Made by a program: the position numbers and the translations under genes
The notes under the pieces: model-generated
Seen by the model: only the letters and a program-made list of their open reading frames with translations
The model's database searches: none
What the model was told of the DNA's origin: nothing
Shown: piece by piece, positions 22,621 to 33,649 of the stretch
Layout: every line of letters begins with the position of its first letter
Numbering within the stretch: the stretch's first letter is position 1
Assembly: GCA_030248215.1 (NCBI GenBank)
Contig: JASANG010000289.1
Span: 248,001-312,000, forward strand
Length of the DNA: 64,000 nucleotides
DNA from: Enoplolaimus lenunculus
Lineage: Eukaryota; Nematoda; Enoplea; Enoplida; Thoracostomopsidae
Reading direction: 5' to 3'

Positions 22621-25403
22621 CCAGAAGTGTCATTTTCGTTATCGTAAATTGATGTTGGTGAAATGTCAATGTTAGTGGCATTCTCGCGGCGGTTTCCCGC
22701 AAGCGGCTTCGGCCGCGTCGACATACAAGACTCCTGAATGCGAGTACCTTCTTCAATTGGATAGAGCATTCTTATGGCTCTGCGCAACACTGTGCCTGAG
22801 GGTAATCGCACTGAAGCTGAACGACAGTTTCCATCACTGTCTCGATGAATTTCAACTAGCCGTCCTATCTTCCATTGACCTCGTGGCATATTGTCTTTTA
22901 TGGTTACCACAACACCGGGACGCGCTGCTATACTACTGGAATTGCGACAACCCATGTTAGGTGGCGCTCTTTCTCTAAGAGCTGTCAAATACTCATTTTG
23001 CCATGACTTCCAAAAGTCATTCAGGATTTTTTGTCCAGTAGACCATTGTTCAATTAATTGTGTGGCAGTTTTTGCATGACAGCCATCTGAATACGTTGCA
23101 TCATTGTCATGCTTGAAAACTGGCAGTCCCACTCGCCCTCGCCGTGCAAGGAAGTGAGAAGGAGTGAGCAGTGGCTCACCCACGTCGGCATTTATTGCAA
23201 CCAATGGCCTGCTATTGATGACTGCAGCCACTTCGGCAATAACTGTCTGGAGTTGAGTTAAAGTCAGTCGTCGTCGAGCGATGGTTTTTCGAAGTGATCG
23301 CTTTACTGATCCGACAAGTCGCTCGTAGAAGCCTCCCATCCAGGGGGCGAGCTCAGTTATAAACTTCCAAGCAATACCGCCAGACGCGGAGTACGATTGA
23401 ACAGATTGACTTGTGGCAAGACGGTAAAGCGTTTTATTCACTAGGACAAAGTGTTTCGCGTTATCAGTCACAATCGTCGATGGAGATCCGTAAAGTGCTA
23501 CAAATCGCCGCAAGGCTTGGAGAAATTCCCCCGCGGTTGCATCAATCACGACTTCGAGGTGGATAGCTCTGGTGGCTGCACATGTGAATAAGCAAATCCA
23601 TACCTTTACGCTGTTTTTGTCCGTGCTGATTATGAGAAGTGGTCCTAAATAATCGATGCCTATGTGCTCAAATGGAAAGCACTTAGTAACTCGAAACCAT
23701 GGTAGAGGTGGACTTTCAGGCACCCGAAATGGACCCGATTCCGCACGGCGACAAACACGGCAGTTCCGTAGAACCCTCCGCACTTGAGAATACCCACAGG
23801 GGACCCAGTACTCCAGCCGAAATTGAGCTAACGTTTGCCGTACTCCAATGTGATATAACTTTTTATGACAATGATTTATCACTAAGTCGGTGAATGGATC
23901 TCCTTTTGGAAGTAATTTTGGTTCGGTAGAATCTTCTACCAACATTGAATTTTGAAGTCGCCCGAGGCAGCGCAATACTCCCATTTTATCTCGATACAGC
24001 CCAAGTTGTCTGACGATAGTTTGTTGAGCTCTTTTGTTGGAATCAATGTCAAACTCGGTAGATTGCACGTAGATAACCCACTGTCGTTCCGCAGCTGCAA
24101 TGTCTTGAGTTTTCAAGTTAAGCATATTGACAGTATCAGAAATAGATGCCCTGGATTCTCGAGCTTGCCGAGAAGAACGGCAATTGTTGACAAACTTAAT
24201 CACCCATGCGGTGACACGTAACAGACGAATTAAACTTGAAAAACGCGTTACATCGATGATGAGTCCAATGCCAATGTTGGCAGGTACTACTGCTGCCATC
24301 GCACTTTTTTTATCTTCGTTGATATTATCGCTTATGGAATCCGTATCAGACGAGATGTTTTGTTCGGGCCACAAATTGTGGCCGACCATGAGAAATTGAG
24401 GGCCATGCCACCATAGCCTGTTTTGTCGAAGCGCGTCAAGCGTGACCCCGCGTGTTGGTAAATCAGCGGGATTACACGCAGTGGGGACAAATCGGTATGT
24501 GGTATTGGCGGAGTCATTCAACTCCTGCACTCTATTACGGATGAATACAGGCAATAACTTTGATGTTTTGATCCATTGCAGTACACACATCGAATCTGAC
24601 CAAATCACAGTCTTGCTGATATTAATTTGCAGCTCTCTCGTGATAAATTTGGCTAATCTGTAGCCAGTTACGACGGCAATCAGCTCCAGACGTGGAATAG
24701 TTATTGGTTTAATTGGCGCGAGCCTAGTCTTGGCAAACAGTAAGTTACTTATGGATTTGCCTGATTCATCGGTCACTTTCAAGTAGCACACACTTGCATA
24801 TACTTTGGAACACGCGTCGCAGAAGCAATGGATTTCATAACCTGTTATTTGATTGGAGAGCTTCGGGAGAACTAAGCGTGGAATATTGACTTTACCGATC
24901 AGCACTAAATCGCTCAAAATCACTTGGAATTCGTCATGCATGGGTTGTGACAGTGGTTGATCCCAGGACAAATTTTGTTTCCAGGCGTCTTGAATAAGAC
25001 ATTTCCTCGATGATGGATGAGGATGCCGTTGTTCGGCACCATAAGATTTTTCAACTATTGGTTTTTTAATGTAGCTGTCACTTATTTCTCTCGCTTTGAT
25101 TTCATCTTTCATCATGGTTCTTAGAGTAGCTAACTTCCATGTATTAGCTCCGTTTTGACGATGGAGATGGATTCTTACAGGCTTGGGTAGCTTCGACAAA
25201 ATCATTGGGGTGAACACCTGGCCAAAGATGTCTTCATCGAGGCCCAACGCAACTAGGCTGCGAATATGTTTTTCGCATTGATCATAAGTATGTCGAAGCT
25301 TTTGAGTGTCGTTTTCGGTCGACGGCATAGCAAAGAGTTGCTCAAAATGAGCAAAAATTGCGAGCTCTGTGTTTCCGAACCGATCTTTGAGAGCCTCGAT
25401 CAC
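22605..25403 (-). pseudogene. BEL/Pao Gag-Pol remnant (gag, RNase H, integrase)
   Basis: A 932-codon stretch. Roughly residues 1-140 resemble the gag C-part of BEL/Pao (ALKDRFGNTELAIFAHFEQL and following). About 160-330 match the A17/RNase H region (YEIHCFCDACSKVYASVCYL; IWSDSMCVLQWI; ACNPADLPTRG). About 510-560 is the HHCC module (HCHKKLYHIGVRQ, then CRVCRR). About 580-740 is the integrase core with its acidic residues in HIGIDYLGPL, TIVTDNAKHF and FYERLVGSVKRSL. The end (PRGQWKIGRLVEIH and SVRLPSGTVLRRAI) matches the DUF5641-type tail. Fossil part; incomplete relative to the usual BEL/Pao Pol. Confidence 0.93.
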
Positions 25404-25508
25404 AGTTTGATAGTTTGCGGCTGTAAGACGATACCCGTCGATTACATTAAGGGCATCATCGCGAAGATAACGTCGAAGATATTTGTACTTGTCAATATCT
25501 GATAAGTT

Positions 25509-25982
25509 TCAATTACTGTGGACAGTCGAGTCGAAGGAATCCCAAAATTCCTGCCATGATAGCGGATCACCACCAAATGTATCGATCTCGAGCTTCGGTA
25601 AACGAGCGGAAATGTGGAAATTTTGACTTGATGTTTCATCAAAATTATCAACGGATCGAACTGGATTAGCTGCCATTACATGCGTAGCGGCCAAAACTTC
25701 GGCTGTTTTAAGGGCTTCGAGGATAGTATCTCTTAAATCACTCGTCATTGCGATTTCCTTTTCTATCTCGGCGTCGTCTTCTAATTTGTCCAAAATTTCT
25801 GCGTCAAGTTCTTCAAGCTTTGTATGGTAGAATTGGAGCTTTTCAGCGAACACTTTGATTCTTACTTCAAATTCGGGTGATGTTTTATCCGCCCGTAAAT
25901 GATCGAGTTTGGAAATTTGTTTATTCACATTTAGTCTGTACCCGTTTCTGGTCCGGATAATTGAATTAAGTGTCCTGGACAT
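25509..25982 (-). pseudogene. BEL/Pao gag N-terminal region
   Basis: 157-codon stretch starting at the element's first Met after the leader: charged, helical/coiled-coil-like (KLEDDAEIEKEIAMTSDLRD) followed by the DUF1759-like core (ARLPKLEIDTFGGDPLSWQE, then FWDSF). This is the standard start of BEL/Pao gag. Fossil part. Confidence 0.88.
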
Positions 25983-26338
25983 TTTTTGTGGATCAGTTTT
26001 GTTGGTTTTTGTATTGATTTCAGTCTAATTTCAACGAAATATCGTTCAAACTTAGACACTAAAGCAGAAATTTCGACGTATTCACGTTCAAATATTTTTG
26101 CCCTAGTATTTTAACGAATTCTCGTTTAAATACTACAAAACACAATTGCAGTTGTTTACCGTGCTATCGTCCTTTGAATGAATCCAACTTGAACCAATGA
26201 TAAAGTGAATCAGAACTTTGTAACGGAAGTAGTTGAACAAATTTTGTTGGATCGACGACAGCAAAAGAAAAAATTTATCGGAATTCTCCGACAAATTTTA
26301 TATCGTTGTCAGCCTGTTCGTGAGGATGCGGCACCAAC

Positions 26339-26720
26339 TGTCGCAATACTGCTTCGTAGATTTCCAATATAATCATACAAACACAAGCCAAGTTTTATAT
26401 TATATTTTATACGGCTTTAACTGAAAGAAACACAAAAAAACACAAAATATCAAAACATTTTCCATTTACGCGTAACAATATATATTATGGTGTTTCCCCG
26501 AATTCTCGGGCAAAACGTCAGAGACACCCTTAAACTAGCCTAACAACGCCGAAAAAGATCAGAAAATGTTTATAACTCATCAAGAAAACGATTCCTTCAT
26601 TTCTCTAGCAATCGCGCAAAGCTAGCTTCCAAAACGCACAAGATATGCAAATCGTCACCGCAAACATCATCGTCACCGTTTTCATGTAAATGAGCGTGTA
26701 GCTATTGTGATGACACAACA
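26339..26720 (-). repeat. 5' LTR of BEL/Pao element
   Basis: 382 bp; partner of 21776-22158. Presumably holds the promoter. Followed on the minus strand by the primer-binding site. Confidence 0.96.
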
Positions 26721-26725
26721 TATCC

Positions 26726-27370
26726 TAAGGAGCCTCTATTTCGAAATATGTCTGCATTTCATCCCGCTGGGTTGCTTTCCCAGTCGCGAGCTGCTCCTCT
26801 TCCTCCTCGTCCTCCGAAGCTGCTTCTTCCAAATGAGGATCCGCTAGCCTCCTCCTTACCTCTTCCACCTGACTCCACCTACTCCTTCTGCTGTAGCAGG
26901 CCCATATGCGCAGACAAAAATGGACCTGCAGCTGTAGGTAGAAAAGATAGATGTGCAAATATCACAACCGGAGGCGAGTATGCAGCCACCTATTCCAATG
27001 GTAAAGGACAGGCCAGTGAGACCATCGTCTGGAGTTCAAGTTGCGGGACCACAGCTGTCAGTGTCTTAACACGGCAGTGTGACTCAGCCGGTATCTGCTC
27101 AGCAAAGGGCGCCTTTCATCAGCCACCTGCGGTGATACCTCAGTTGCCGAGTTTATGGAACTTAATGCATACACAACAGGGGATGCCCCAATGTGTGTGG
27201 GATTCGACTCCAGTGCAGAGTCAACCCGGAGAGCAGGTGTACCAACCGCCCCTAGCTGCGTATCCAACGTTTGATTGTAAGCTGCTCCTTTTCTCTCCTG
27301 GTCCTCTGGAGCTTCTTCTTCCATATGAGGATCCGCTAGCCTCCTCCTTACCTCTTCCACATGACCCACT
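26726..27370. other. Unassigned stretch with an 85-bp internal repeat
   Basis: A 240-codon plus-strand frame (26748-27470) and minus-strand frames overlap here; none has a recognised domain. An approximately 80-85-bp segment (26795-26875) recurs at 27290-27367 (both contain GAGGATCCGCTAGCCTCCTC). On the minus strand it reads EEVRRRLADPHLEEAASEDE, an acidic linker-like sequence that could be the RNase H-integrase linker of gypsy fragment C cut by the BEL/Pao insertion. That assignment is a guess. Confidence 0.4.
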
Positions 27371-27610
27371 ACAGGTGTTACCAAGACGACAACATGGGTT
27401 TCAGAGTTCACACTGTTCGTACACACCTGTAATACACGATGTTCGTAGTTTTACTGGCGAGTGTAGGTGACACAGCCATGTAAATTTCATTACTTAAAAT
27501 TAGTGGTTTTGGTATTTTCCCCCTAATTACCCTTGTACTTGGCACCCCTGGGCCTTCAAGTGTCTTGTCCCTTGTTCGGTCTTAAACGTCGGTTTTATAA
27601 TATATTTATG
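27371..27610 (+). repeat. Repeat R, copy 2 (uninterrupted)
   Basis: Matches 18150-18243 joined directly to 19384-19545, i.e. repeat R without the 408-bp array. Serves as the empty-site comparison. Class unknown. Confidence 0.85.
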
Positions 27611-28194
27611 TGAAAAACCAGTTAATATTGCGTAATTGTTGTAGCTAGTTTAGATGTGGCGTAAATTGTGAAATGTATTTCAGGCCTTTTTCATGCATTT
27701 GTTAAATTGTTATAATTGTGTTAAAACCAGTTATATTTGGCATATATTCTCTTTAGTAAATGTTACAACCGGGTGCGTCAATCAGAGCTTTGAGGTTACC
27801 ACAAGCCTCATTGTATTACGGGCACGCATCGAATTCCTTGCAAATCCGACAGCGAGCAATACAAATGCAAAACAAACGATATGAACTCAGACCCGTTAGT
27901 ACCGCTTCACTTTATGCGTTTTGAGACTTTCATCGGCAATAACTGTTGAACTAGGGTCTGTACGATCGGAGAGCATATATATATATATATACGTAAAGTA
28001 CAATATAAAAGGATAAATTGCACCAAATCTTATCAGATTCTATCAAATACAACTTGCGCAACGGGTACTCAAACTCGCTAACGGTCAAAAATCAGCAAAT
28101 TACAACAAACAATAAAATGTCAAACATGTGTTGCAGGTCTCGAAATTGTGATTCCCATGTAGCACAAATACATTGACACATAATAGAGCAATAT
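27611..28194. other. No recognisable gene; short (AT)n
   Basis: AT-rich, non-coding. A short (AT)n run lies near 27976-27992. No domain or tRNA seen. Confidence 0.45.
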
Positions 28195-28570
28195 CGAGAT
28201 GTGCCGATTAATCGGCATAGGTATCGTTAGTAATCGGCAGTTTTCGGAAGTATCGGCATCGGCACTGCAAAAAATTGCCGATTCTTTTCCGATACTTTTT
28301 GCACATAACAGTCAGTTTGAATGCTATCAATTTCATGTCTGGGCGCATATCAGTATGTCTGGTCAGGAACACTGATTTGTTTTTGTGTTTGAAAAAATTA
28401 ATTGAAATGAACCATTCGTCTAAAATTATAATCGTTTATGATGGTTTGTGTTTAAGTCTTTATATAATGATTTAATGTAGTATCCTATCTGTTTATTAAG
28501 CATGGTGTACTAAAATTTGAATCGGCATGGCCAACATTTCAAAATAACGATCGGCATCGGCAAAAATACC
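28195..28570. mobile_element. hAT-like MITE, ATCGGC motif
   Basis: Left end GAGATGTGCCGATTAATCGG with repeated ATCGGC/GCCGAT motifs; the right end (about 28535-28570) has the same motif (GATCGGCATCGGCAAAAAT). The left 170 bp is about 80% identical to the inverted copy at 37136-37258. No clean target duplication, so an older copy. Confidence 0.7.
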
Positions 28571-28599
28571 TATTATAACAACAATACAATGGAAACAAA

Positions 28600-29110
28600 T
28601 GGTTTTATTGCTAATACATCAAGGTTTTTTGAAATAGTGTGTGAGATATATTATGTGATGCAGAGTGATGTCGCATGTGGCGGTCGCCAGTATGCTCGCA
28701 ACAACGCGATACGCATTCCATCTGATACCATTCAAAGCAATAATCGCACTGTAGCCACAATTTATCCAGACCACGAGCAACCTCGGCGTTAATACTGCGT
28801 TTGCAGGTTCCGCACAACGCGTCGAGTTCATTATTGCTGCTAGAATCATCACGTTGGCGATTGTGGAGTTTACGTTCATAGTTTGTATGGTCTTCTTCCG
28901 CAGAACCTGAAAATAATTTAACTTGCTTCTTATTATACCAATTTGGAGGTCTGCTCGGTGTACCAACAGGAATCAATTTGATGTTCGGATTTTTCACAAC
29001 GACAACACGGTATAATCGTTCGCACTCCACATGAAACTTGTTGGTTATTCGCTTTGGTTCGAGTCGTATAATTTTCTTCATGAGCATGAGATCGGCAACC
29101 TGAATTTATA
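28600..29110 (-). mobile_element. Solo gypsy integrase tail with PHD finger, fossil
   Basis: Minus-strand piece from VADLMLMKKIIRLEPKRI through a GPY/F-like module (FHVECERLYRVVVVKNPN) and a second copy of the conserved middle (WYNKKQVKLFSGSAEED, compare WYNKSLVKHFGGSAEGY at 6200) to a PHD-type finger (LCGTCKRSI, CDYCFEWYQMECV). Only this end of a gypsy element is present. Broken. It shows that the PHD tail is shared by at least two diverged copies. Confidence 0.8.
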
Positions 29111-29560
29111 GTGCATTTGCATGGATGGGAATCTCAGTCAAGTTCCGAAAATTCCTGAGACTCGCGTAGACTCAGTCTCAGCTTTTGATAAGTCGCAGGT
29201 TTAGAAACTGAGACTCTGGTATTGATGTCAAGCAGGAGTGCCATTTGTTGCAAATTGTTTTGGTATTTATCAGTTTTAAGAAGATTTTATGCTATTTTAT
29301 AACATTGTTATATGGGTTTGACCGAAGTGAATTTGATAGTTGTGTATTTTTAGAGCATGGTAGATCTTAATTTATCAATAAATGGCTGAGTATTACGTAA
29401 TAACGCGATATCACGTAAAACCTAAGACCGTGTAAGTAAGCAGGGAAATTTTAAGTATATATGCAAAATGCAACAGGTGGGAACTGCAGTGAATCTATTT
29501 ACGTAGTACACTGGCTGGTGAATGTTCAAACATCATCATTTCTACAATTTACCCATCGTT
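29111..29560. other. Non-coding, with a GAGACT-motif patch
   Basis: 29150-29215 contains repeated GAGACT/AGTCTC motifs (CCTGAGACTCGCGTAGACTC), resembling the subterminal zone of the CGAGAC-type MITE ends at 38838 and 53575. No clear ends. Otherwise nothing seen. Confidence 0.4.
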
Positions 29561-29860
29561 TTATATTGATCGCAAGTTTGGCTCGTAGGCGAATTCTACG
29601 TCATCCGCCGTTATGTTTAGGTCTAGCAGGGCTTCGATTCCGTTAATGACTGCTGTTTTCTCTGCTTTGAAACTGGAGATACATATATCGGCCAGCCGGA
29701 GAGCTAAACCTGTATTGCGATGCGCGCGTTTCGATGAAGATTCCAGATCCACAGTCTTCGAATAGCTTGATCGTAGGGTTTTCCAGTCCGCGAAGTGTTT
29801 CTGTTGCTTCTGCACGTCTGATCTCTTCCGGATCGCTCTTCTTTGTTGGGATTAGCATGG
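29561..29860 (-). pseudogene. LINE RNase H remnant
   Basis: Minus-strand frames hold pieces of an RNase H domain: SSFKAEKTAVINGIEALLDL matches the E-containing helix (FxAExxAI), and TIKLFEDCGSG is a decayed start strand. Split between frames, so degenerate. Confidence 0.6.
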
Positions 29861-29865
29861 ACGGG

Positions 29866-30774
29866 TTAGTAACCAGATTGGCTTGCTTTTTCCATGGCAG
29901 ATTTTCGAGGCAGCGAACGGTTCACGGGGAATTCTTCTAAACTGTTCGATGCCGCTATCTCCATCCCTACTTCACGGCAACTTTTAACCGTTTTCAGTCG
30001 TATTGTTCCTTCAGCGTCTGCTACGCTTCTCGGTGGATTGTTGGCAGATAGTCTTCGGCTTTTCTCATACATTGCAGTAAGGGTCTTTGCCCTGTCGGCT
30101 AAGGCAGTCAAGCCCGCTTCATTTAGTGTTTTCTTCTCGTTTGATCCTTCGCACGGTCCAGCTATGATTCTAGCCCCAGCAGTTTGTTCTCTCTGTAGGA
30201 GCTTGATGCTCGAAGCTGCTATCAGCGGCATCCAAGCTCCAGCTGCGTACTCCATCGCACTCTGAATATAGGCCAGGTACACCATTGTCAGGTCTTCTTT
30301 CTCACAGCCCCATGACTTCCCGGCGATAGCTTTGAGTACCAAAAGCCTGGGTCGGATCTTCTTTTTCAACAGCTTAACATGTCTTTTGAAAGTGAGGCTC
30401 CTGTCAAATGTCACACCAAGGAATTTCGGATACTCACAGACTGAAACTCGGCTGCCATCGGTGTACTTCACGTTCGGCTTGTGATTCGCCTGTTTGTTAA
30501 TTTTCGTGAAGAAACAAAGCTCGGTCTTCTCCTTGCTGATCGTCATCTTACACTTGTTAGCCCAGCGTTCCAGTACGTGCACGGCCTGTTGAATTATCTT
30601 TGCTGCTACTTCCTTGCTTTCATGCCTCACAATGAGAGCCACATCATCAGCAAACAAGCTCATTTCAACTCCAAGCAGTAGCTCGTCTGCAATATCGTTT
30701 ATAAAGCAGAGAAAGAGAGTAGGTGACAACACAGTTGGAATTTTCGTACTCGACTCTGGCTTGTCGTCCTCCAA
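29866..30774 (-). pseudogene. LINE reverse transcriptase, C-terminal part
   Basis: 302 codons. The catalytic FADD box (SLFADDVALIV, FADD at about 30643-30654) is followed by the E/D motifs (ISKEKTELCFFTK; PKFLGVTFDRSLTF), a thumb region, and the YIQSAMEYAAGAW segment typical of I/jockey-group LINEs. The upstream half of the RT lies in another frame (30835-31269), indicating a frameshift between them. Confidence 0.9.
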
Positions 30775-30834
30775 CGAAGCTCTTTATATTTCTCAGCAAG
30801 CACACCGGGGTGTTCATATCCAGCATTTTCTGGA

Positions 30835-31269
30835 TTAGCCCACCGTGTCACACGGTATCAAACGCACGACTGAAATCCACCAGAAGCATGATAGCTTTCT
30901 GTTTTGCTTGAAACCTGTCCGCCACAAACAGTGTGATACGCTGGATTTGCTGTTCAGTGCTCCATACTTCACGGAAGCCGTTTTGGTTTTACTCAGTTTG
31001 CTATTTGACTCAAGCAAGTAATTTAATCTGACTTTAAGCAACCTTTCAAACAGTTTGCACAAGCAGCTAGTGAGACTAATAGGTCGATATGATCCGAGTT
31101 CCGCAGGGTTCTTGTCGGCTTTTAGCAGTGGCTTGATTTTGGCTTTCTTCCATTCCGAGTGTATGAAGCCAGATTCACACCTTGTTGTATAGTTGCAGCA
31201 AAACTTCTTTTCCCTTTGCCGGCAGTTTCCGTAACATCTGGTTGTGTACTTTATCAGCACCAGTTGCAT
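30835..31269 (-). pseudogene. LINE reverse transcriptase, N-terminal part
   Basis: Contains HSEWKKAKIKPLLKADKNPA and SYRPISLTSCLCKLFERLL, the LINE RT blocks 0-2. Ends out of frame with the FADD-containing part. Confidence 0.85.
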
Positions 31270-31510
31270 TGTTTTGTTTTAGCTGGGCTATTCCAGCTTC
31301 AAGCTCGTTCATCGTCAGCTTTTCGCAGTAACACACAGCCTTTACATGATCCTCGCAGGTAAAACAGTTTTCTTTGTAGGGGTCGCTCTGTCTTCGAAAT
31401 TTTGACGTTACTCACCTAAGCGTACAGGTCGCAAAATGCCTGAGCTTTTGCTTTACTGTGAGTGATTGTTTTGACATCGACACAGATTGCTTCTCCCACC
31501 TTCTTTTCTT

Positions 31511-31994
31511 TTAGTCTGCCATGAATAGCGGCAGTGTTCTGTTTCTTCCAGGCTTGCATGTCCTTTCGCTGTTATGGGCACTCCTACTTAAGGATAGGCG
31601 AATCTTGAACGCATCTGTGACATCGTCATTCCACCATGGTTTTGACTTAAGCACGCTACCTTTCGGGACTGCTTGTTCAGCGGCTTTCGTGATCACGTCG
31701 GTAACCGAAGCGTTTATCAGGGTGACCGTCTTGGGATCACTTCCTCAAAACTTCTCCAGGTCAACCTTTTCAAGCTGCTCACATACACATTGCCCGAATT
31801 TGGTCCAATTTGTTCGCCTTAGGCACATACGGGCTCTTTGTCTTCTCACTGCTTCCGGGCACCATTCTTCGATTTCAATCAAGATAGGAAAGTGATCCGA
31901 ACCATACAAGTCTTTGAAAACTGCCCACGTTATATGGTCCATAAGGCCGGTGTTGGCTATCGTAACATCCGGGCTAGACGGGTCGCCTCTCGGG
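31511..31994 (-). pseudogene. LINE EN C-terminus and EN-RT linker
   Basis: 31745-31942 holds the SDHFPILIEIEEW block, the SDH motif that ends AP endonucleases; 31511-31696 holds the linker (SKPWWNDDVTDAFKIRLSLS, a W-W-N/D motif common in this group). Separated by frame changes. Confidence 0.8.
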
Positions 31995-32222
31995 TAGGGT
32001 ATTTTTCATCTCAAAATTAGGTGCCAATTGGCCCCTAAATACAAATTTTTAGAAGCCGCGAAGTCATCAAATTTGTATGCTCCTGGGAATAAAATTGCAA
32101 CCTATTCCTGAAAAACAGCTTGTGAAAAAATTTCAGGGGCCAATTGGCCCCCAACCCCAAATTTCTAGGAGCCAATCGCCAATTTTAGGGGCCATGGCCC
32201 CTAAATTGGCGAAAAAACTATG
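31995..32222. mobile_element. hAT-type MITE inside LINE EN
   Basis: 228 bp with an exact 8-bp target duplication CTCTCGGG (31987-31994, 32223-32230). Ends TAGGGTATTTTTC and GAAAAAACTATG are imperfect inverted repeats. Subterminal palindromic motif GGGGCCAATTGGCCCC appears at both sides, in mirror orientation. It splits the endonuclease of the LINE. Confidence 0.92.
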
Positions 32223-32733
32223 CTCTCGGGTCGATTCGTGTTGGTTCTCCGGAGTTGACGCACACCATGTCTTCTCCATCCAGCCAATCTTCCAATCGCT
32301 GTCCTAAGTCGTCTGGTTTACAAGCAGGGTCCCAGGACTCTGTATGACAGTTCACATCGCCACATATCAGATTCACTCCTTTGCTTGGTAGACACGAGGG
32401 GCTGAAGTTCTGAGTGCGATCGTCATCTGTGCCTCCAATTGGCTTGACGTAGATATTTGATATTGATAAGACAGACTTTCTGCACTGAAGACGAATCCTC
32501 GTCGCATCACTCATAACGTCATTTGTAGCGGTGATCCTAGTGGCATCTCTGGAAAACAGCGCCTCGTTTTTGACAAGTGTCACTACACCTCCACAGATGG
32601 CCACTTGTCCATGACGTGGTGTTACTCGGTCCGCTCTGACGCAATTGTAGCCTTTCATACTGAACTGCTTCTCTGGTGTGAGAAACGTTTCATGAATGCA
32701 CGCGACATCCACTTCGTTGTCGTTCAGCAGCAA
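32223..32733 (-). pseudogene. LINE AP endonuclease, main part
   Basis: Has LNDNEVDVACIHETFL (the catalytic E in the Q/H-E-T motif), then ISNIYVKP and NLICGDVNCHTESW (the GD-x-N motif), then NSGEPTRIDPRA where the MITE cuts in. This enzyme nicks target DNA to prime reverse transcription. Confidence 0.9.
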
Positions 32734-32764
32734 CTACAGTTCTGTCATATTCGATTTTATTCCT

Positions 32765-33286
32765 CTAATGTTCCACTGTAGTATCCGAATCATCGCTTCT
32801 AAATTTCTCGCATTTCCAGTTGTGCCCTTGACACATCTCATTGATTTTAGCACAGGATTTGTCAGTACATTTCTGGTGAAACCAGAATTTGCAACGACCG
32901 CACTGAAGACCATATCTTCCTCGAGGGACATTCACACTGCAAGCACCGCATGAGAAACCGAGAGGTACAGGACTCGGGTTCTTCTTCACATCGCCGGCTC
33001 TGTAAAGCAGCAGACCCCAGTACGCCAGATTACCAGGGCCTGCTAGCAAAAACCCGATTCGCGGGTTTGCAACCAATACCGTCTTTTTCCCTCCGCGCAT
33101 CCAAGTAGGTTGAGGCCCATTTTGAATCCATTCTTCCGGTCGGTTGAACAGATAGCTGGAATACCACGACAAGGCGAGCTTCTTTGTTCCGTTTCTGAAA
33201 CATTGCTGACAGCAAAATTTCTGTAATTTTCTTTTTGTAAGAAACAGATGCTTTTGAGTATACTCGATTTTTGATCTTAGTGACAA
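32765..33286 (-). pseudogene. LINE N-terminal region: 2A-like peptide and PHD finger
   Basis: 173 codons. A hydrophobic stretch (AYWGLLLY) leads into RAGDVKKNPSP (about 32969-32998), which resembles the D-V/I-E-x-N-P-G-P ribosome-skipping 2A motif known from several APE-type LINEs, but with Gly replaced by Ser and Glu by Lys. Then a PHD-type finger (residues about 113-159: CGAC, CGRCKFWFHQKC, and a final C-x2-to-4-C region). Start Met uncertain. Confidence 0.8.
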
Positions 33287-33290
33287 ATTC

Positions 33291-33649
33291 TATAAATGCA
33301 CATTTCCCACCCGAGTTATGTTTCACTGCATAGTCACGACTATAGAAGCTCACAAGTCGCACCGCATTCTGGCAACATCGATTAATCTGGCAAAAGCAAA
33401 GAGCGTTATACGTCAGCTAAGCCTCTGCGACCCAAAGAAATTTCTGAAAATTCCTAATCAATCCTGCCAAAAAAGTTTAAAGTTAGAAGTAGGTTTGCTG
33501 TCTGCGAGATGTTTCAGAAAAATTAATAGTTACTATGATTTGGACATATAAAACATATCCCCTGTTGCTCAAGTGTTGAGCAGTTAAGCAATTTTTTCTA
33601 GTACGTATTTATTTTCAGACGGTGTTTCAGCCAATGGTAAAAAATTCGG
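33291..33649. other. No recognisable gene
   Basis: Between LINE and gypsy fragment E; AT-rich, no motifs seen. Confidence 0.4.

Larger units (their letters stand above)
21771..26725 (-). mobile_element. BEL/Pao retrotransposon, young but incomplete
   Basis: Element 21776-26720, read from right to left, with LTRs 21776-22158 and 26339-26720 that differ by one length change in an A-run. Exact 5-bp target duplication TATCC (21771-21775, 26721-26725), the length normal for BEL/Pao. Two bases inside the 5' LTR is a primer-binding site (minus strand TGGTGCCGCATCC). Parts: gag N-terminal coiled region (25509-25982), gag C-part, A17-type/RNase H region, HHCC, integrase, DUF5641-like end, and a downstream SGNH-like piece. 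No protease or RT core was recognised, so this copy is not whole; I estimate two or three breaks. LTR identity says the insertion is very recent. Confidence 0.95.
29561..33290 (-). mobile_element. LINE with PHD/2A-like N-terminus, EN, RT and RNase H
   Basis: Non-LTR retrotransposon read from right to left. Order: N-terminal region with a 2A-like peptide and PHD finger (32765-33286), AP endonuclease (about 31750-32733, interrupted by a MITE at 31995-32222), EN-RT linker (31511-31696), RT (29866-31269), RNase H remnant (29561-29860). The presence of RNase H and a 2A-like peptide suggests the I group, perhaps Ingi-like. Several frameshifts and stops separate the frames, so it is dead. A 3' tail was not identified. 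Confidence 0.88.

Noticed and set aside
26748-27470. 240-codon proline-rich plus-strand frame as a host gene
   Set aside because: Overlaps repeat R at its right end and contains an internal nucleotide repeat; no domain, no splice context. Left unassigned.
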